A stretch of 64,000 nt of DNA, from the NCBI GenBank assembly GCA_965243245.1, contig OZ251536.1, positions 806,001-870,000 on the forward strand, written 5' to 3'. Of this stretch, positions 62,012 through 64,000 are shown piece by piece. The stretch comes from JAYQKL01 sp965243245. Its GTDB lineage: Bacteria; Pseudomonadota; Alphaproteobacteria; RS24. A program made the translations under genes and the position numbers. The notes beneath the pieces are model-generated. The model was not told where the DNA came from. It made no database searches and saw nothing but the letters and a program-made list of their open reading frames with translations. Each line of letters begins with the position of its first letter. The stretch's first letter is position 1.

Positions 62012-63508
62012 TTAGCTCATTGTCGGAATAATAAAAGACTGGTCAGCAATTTCCCCAGATGGCCAACGCTGTGTCACCGTCTTAACTTTCGTGAAGAACC
62101 GCACGCCTTCTGGGCCATGTTGATTAACATCGCCAAAAGCAGAACGCTTCCACCCACCAAATGTGTGATAAGCAACAGGCACTGGAATCGGTACATTAAT
62201 ACCGACCATACCGACATTCACTTTGCTCGCAAATTCACGCGCCGCAAGACCATTACGCGTGAAAATAGCAACGCCATTACCATATTGATGCTGACTTGGT
62301 AGACGCGCCGCCTCTTCAAGAGATGAAGTGCGCATAACTTGTAGAACGGGGCCAAAAATTTCCTCTTGATAACTTTGCATTTCAGGCTTCACATTGTCGA
62401 ATAAGGACGGGCCTATAAAAAAGCCATTTTCCAGACCTTGCAATTTTTGACCGCGCCCATCGACTAATAAATCTGCCCCTTCATCTACGCCCATCTGAAT
62501 GTAGTTCTCGATTTTGGCACGGTGCTGAGGCGAAACAACTGGACCATAATGTGCATCAGGGTCAGTAGAAACGCCAACTTTTAGCTTTGTCATTTCTTCT
62601 TTCATACGCGCAACAAATTCATCAGCCGTATCCTTGCCAACCGCAACCGCCACCGGCAACGCCATGCACCGCTCGCCGGCCGAGCCAAAAGCCGCTCCAG
62701 AAAAATCAGCAATAACCTGCTCCATATCAGCGTCTGGCATAATAATACCGTGGTTTTTCGCACCGCCCATAGCCTGAACCCGCTTACCATTTGCCGCCCC
62801 ACGCGAATAAACATAATGCGCAATATCCGAAGAACCAACAAAACTAATGGCTTTAATGGTCTCATTATCAAGAATGGCATCAACAGATATTTTATCGCCA
62901 TGCACCACATTCAACACACCATCCGGCAGACCTGCTTGCGTCATCAATTCGGCCAAACGTAGCGGTACGCTTGGGTCTTTTTCAGATGGCTTAAGGATAA
63001 ATGCGTTACCACAAGCAAGTGCCACGCCAAACATCCACATCGGAATCATCGCCGGAAAATTAAACGGCGTAATACCAGCAACCACACCCAGCGGATGACG
63101 GGCAGACAAAACATCAATACCTGCGCCCGCGCCTTCGGTATATTCGCCTTTCAGCAAGTGCGCGATACCGCAAGCAAATTCGATCACTTCCAAACCACGC
63201 TGAATATCGCCCTTAGCATCGCCGATCACTTTACCGTGCTCTGATGAGAGCATTTGTGCCAATGCGTCCATATTATCTTCCAGCAATTGCTTGAAGCCGA
63301 ACATCACGCGCGCACGCCGCTGAGGGTTCAAAGCCGCCCAGTCAATTTGAGCTTGCGCGGCATGCTCAACAGTCGCGTTGAGTTCTGCTTGGGTTGCCAA
63401 CTGAACTTGCGCCTGAATTTCCCCTGTGCTTGGATTATAAATATCGCCAAAAACACCTGATGTGCCTTCAACGCGTTTGCCATTAATATAGTGTGGTACT
63501 TGACGCAT
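62012..63508 (-). CDS. mmsA: Methylmalonate-semialdehyde dehydrogenase (acylating)
   Basis: 498 aa from the ATG at 63508 (AGGGA RBS). It begins MRQVPHYINGKRVEGTSG, typical of the family. The aldehyde dehydrogenase core contains ITPFNFPAMIPMWMFGVALA, FVGSSDIAHYVYSRGAAN and the catalytic Cys in GERCMALPVAVAV. It converts methylmalonate semialdehyde to propionyl-CoA, the last step of the pathway, though it is the first gene of the operon. The frame opens further upstream to 63604, but those codons read antisense-tRNA-adjacent sequence and are not protein. It lies 63 bases downstream of tRNA-Phe on the same strand. Confidence 0.95.
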   Translation of the reverse strand: MRQVPHYINGKRVEGTSGVFGDIYNPSTGEIQAQVQLATQAELNATVEHAAQAQIDWAALNPQRRARVMFGFKQLLEDNMDALAQMLSSEHGKVIGDAKGDIQRGLEVIEFACGIAHLLKGEYTEGAGAGIDVLSARHPLGVVAGITPFNFPAMIPMWMFGVALACGNAFILKPSEKDPSVPLRLAELMTQAGLPDGVLNVVHGDKISVDAILDNETIKAISFVGSSDIAHYVYSRGAANGKRVQAMGGAKNHGIIMPDADMEQVIADFSGAAFGSAGERCMALPVAVAVGKDTADEFVARMKEEMTKLKVGVSTDPDAHYGPVVSPQHRAKIENYIQMGVDEGADLLVDGRGQKLQGLENGFFIGPSLFDNVKPEMQSYQEEIFGPVLQVMRTSSLEEAARLPSQHQYGNGVAIFTRNGLAAREFASKVNVGMVGINVPIPVPVAYHTFGGWKRSAFGDVNQHGPEGVRFFTKVKTVTQRWPSGEIADQSFIIPTMS

Positions 63509-63571
63509 GAATTCCCTCTTTCGGTCATAGCTATGATAGGTGTTTATGGGCTTATGGGTCAACTTCAACAA

Positions 63572-63646
<75 letters not shown>

Positions 63647-63729
63647 ACGCTAACACAATTCACTCTGGCGTTTATAAAGTCTTGTAGAACAACTGTCCAG
63701 TCCTTGAAAAAGAGAAACTAAAAAAACAT

Positions 63730-63960
63730 CTAATGAATATGCGGGTCAGTTTCTGGGTCGCTATCAGACGCCGCTTTTGTAAAAGAGGTCGCCGCCCAAT
63801 TATCAGCTGGCTCAACAGCAGGGATACTATATTTCTCGCCAAGCCATCGATGCAAGTCAATTTTGGCACATCTTTTAGAGCAAAAGGGTCGCGTCTCATG
63901 TTTGCTTTTAGCCGACTTACATGTTGGGCATGTTGGGCAAATTGCCTTTTTGTCACTCAT
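63730..63960 (-). CDS. yacG: DNA gyrase inhibitor / zinc protein YacG
   Basis: 76-aa four-cysteine zinc protein. The Cys motif CPTCPTC is followed by PFCSKRCAKIDLHRWLGEKY and an acidic tail. The doubling of CPT comes from a 9-bp repeat (63920-63937), so three Cys precede CSKRC instead of the usual two. YacG proteins bind zinc and inhibit gyrase in some bacteria. The last 40 bases of the window (63961-64000) have an open frame ending at the yacG start on the same strand, probably the end of an upstream gene that I cannot identify. Confidence 0.92.
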   Translation of the reverse strand: MSDKKAICPTCPTCKSAKSKHETRPFCSKRCAKIDLHRWLGEKYSIPAVEPADNWAATSFTKAASDSDPETDPHIH

Positions 63961-64000
63961 AAAAATAAACCTAATGCCTTTTTAAGCGGTAAGCGATCAC

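Overview
The window is a gene-dense chromosomal segment from an alphaproteobacterium of moderate G+C. I could not settle the order; a marine or other free-living lineage is my guess. Markers for the class are the roughly 500-residue HisS, the HisZ+HisG pair with a 326-residue HisG, a DUF3035 lipoprotein inside a ribF-ileS-lspA-M16-M16 run, a PopZ/DUF2497-like protein, and yacG next to tRNA-Phe. I see no transposase, integrase, CRISPR array, rRNA or complete prophage.

1-9.3 kb is mostly housekeeping: the 3'-truncated xseA, purD, rsmD, an RluB-type pseudouridine synthase, tadA, an acyl-CoA dehydrogenase, mutL and a parvulin-type foldase. 9.3-12.8 kb holds isocitrate lyase (glyoxylate shunt) opposite a RamB/ScfR-type regulator; the shared intergenic DNA has operator-like boxes and an aceA leader with two mutually exclusive pairings. 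12.9-17.6 kb holds hisS, a HisZ with an extra N-terminal helix-turn-helix, hisG and a TauE/SafE permease. 17.6-20.1 kb is groES-groEL with a heat-shock-like promoter and a clear terminator. 20.4-31.3 kb has two coupled small unknown genes, an SDR, a HAD hydrolase and the ribF-ileS-lspA-DUF3035-M16-M16-rhomboid run.

31.4-57.6 kb is the accessory heart. It begins with a CHASE2 adenylate cyclase followed by a metallo-beta-lactamase-fold hydrolase. A dispersed MSHA/type IVa-like pilus system follows: three prepilins, an MshP-like protein, an oversized lipoprotein secretin, a PopZ-like protein, prepilin peptidase, PilT, PilC, PilB, a LysM plus PilP-like protein, a PilO-like protein and a PilM-PilN fusion. 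Set within it are a STAS / SpoIIE phosphatase / HATPase partner-switching trio divergent from the major pilin, a MoxR-DUF58-transglutaminase operon, and a small Cys-rich gene that looks frameshifted. An orphan gene-transfer-agent-type holin and a small two-helix membrane protein close this part.

58-63.5 kb is a five-gene valine-catabolic operon running from isobutyryl-CoA to propionyl-CoA. tRNA-Phe and yacG end the window.

A feature running through the whole window is the abundance of short tandem repeats (8-33 bp, plus one 198-bp repeat), many in frame near the 5' ends of genes. They occur in xseA, mutL, the foldase, the RamB-like gene, hisS, the M16 peptidase, the Cys-rich gene and yacG. 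Pilus assembly, the partner-switching trio and the cyclase/hydrolase pair may form one surface-sensing and attachment module; that link is inferred from gene order only.
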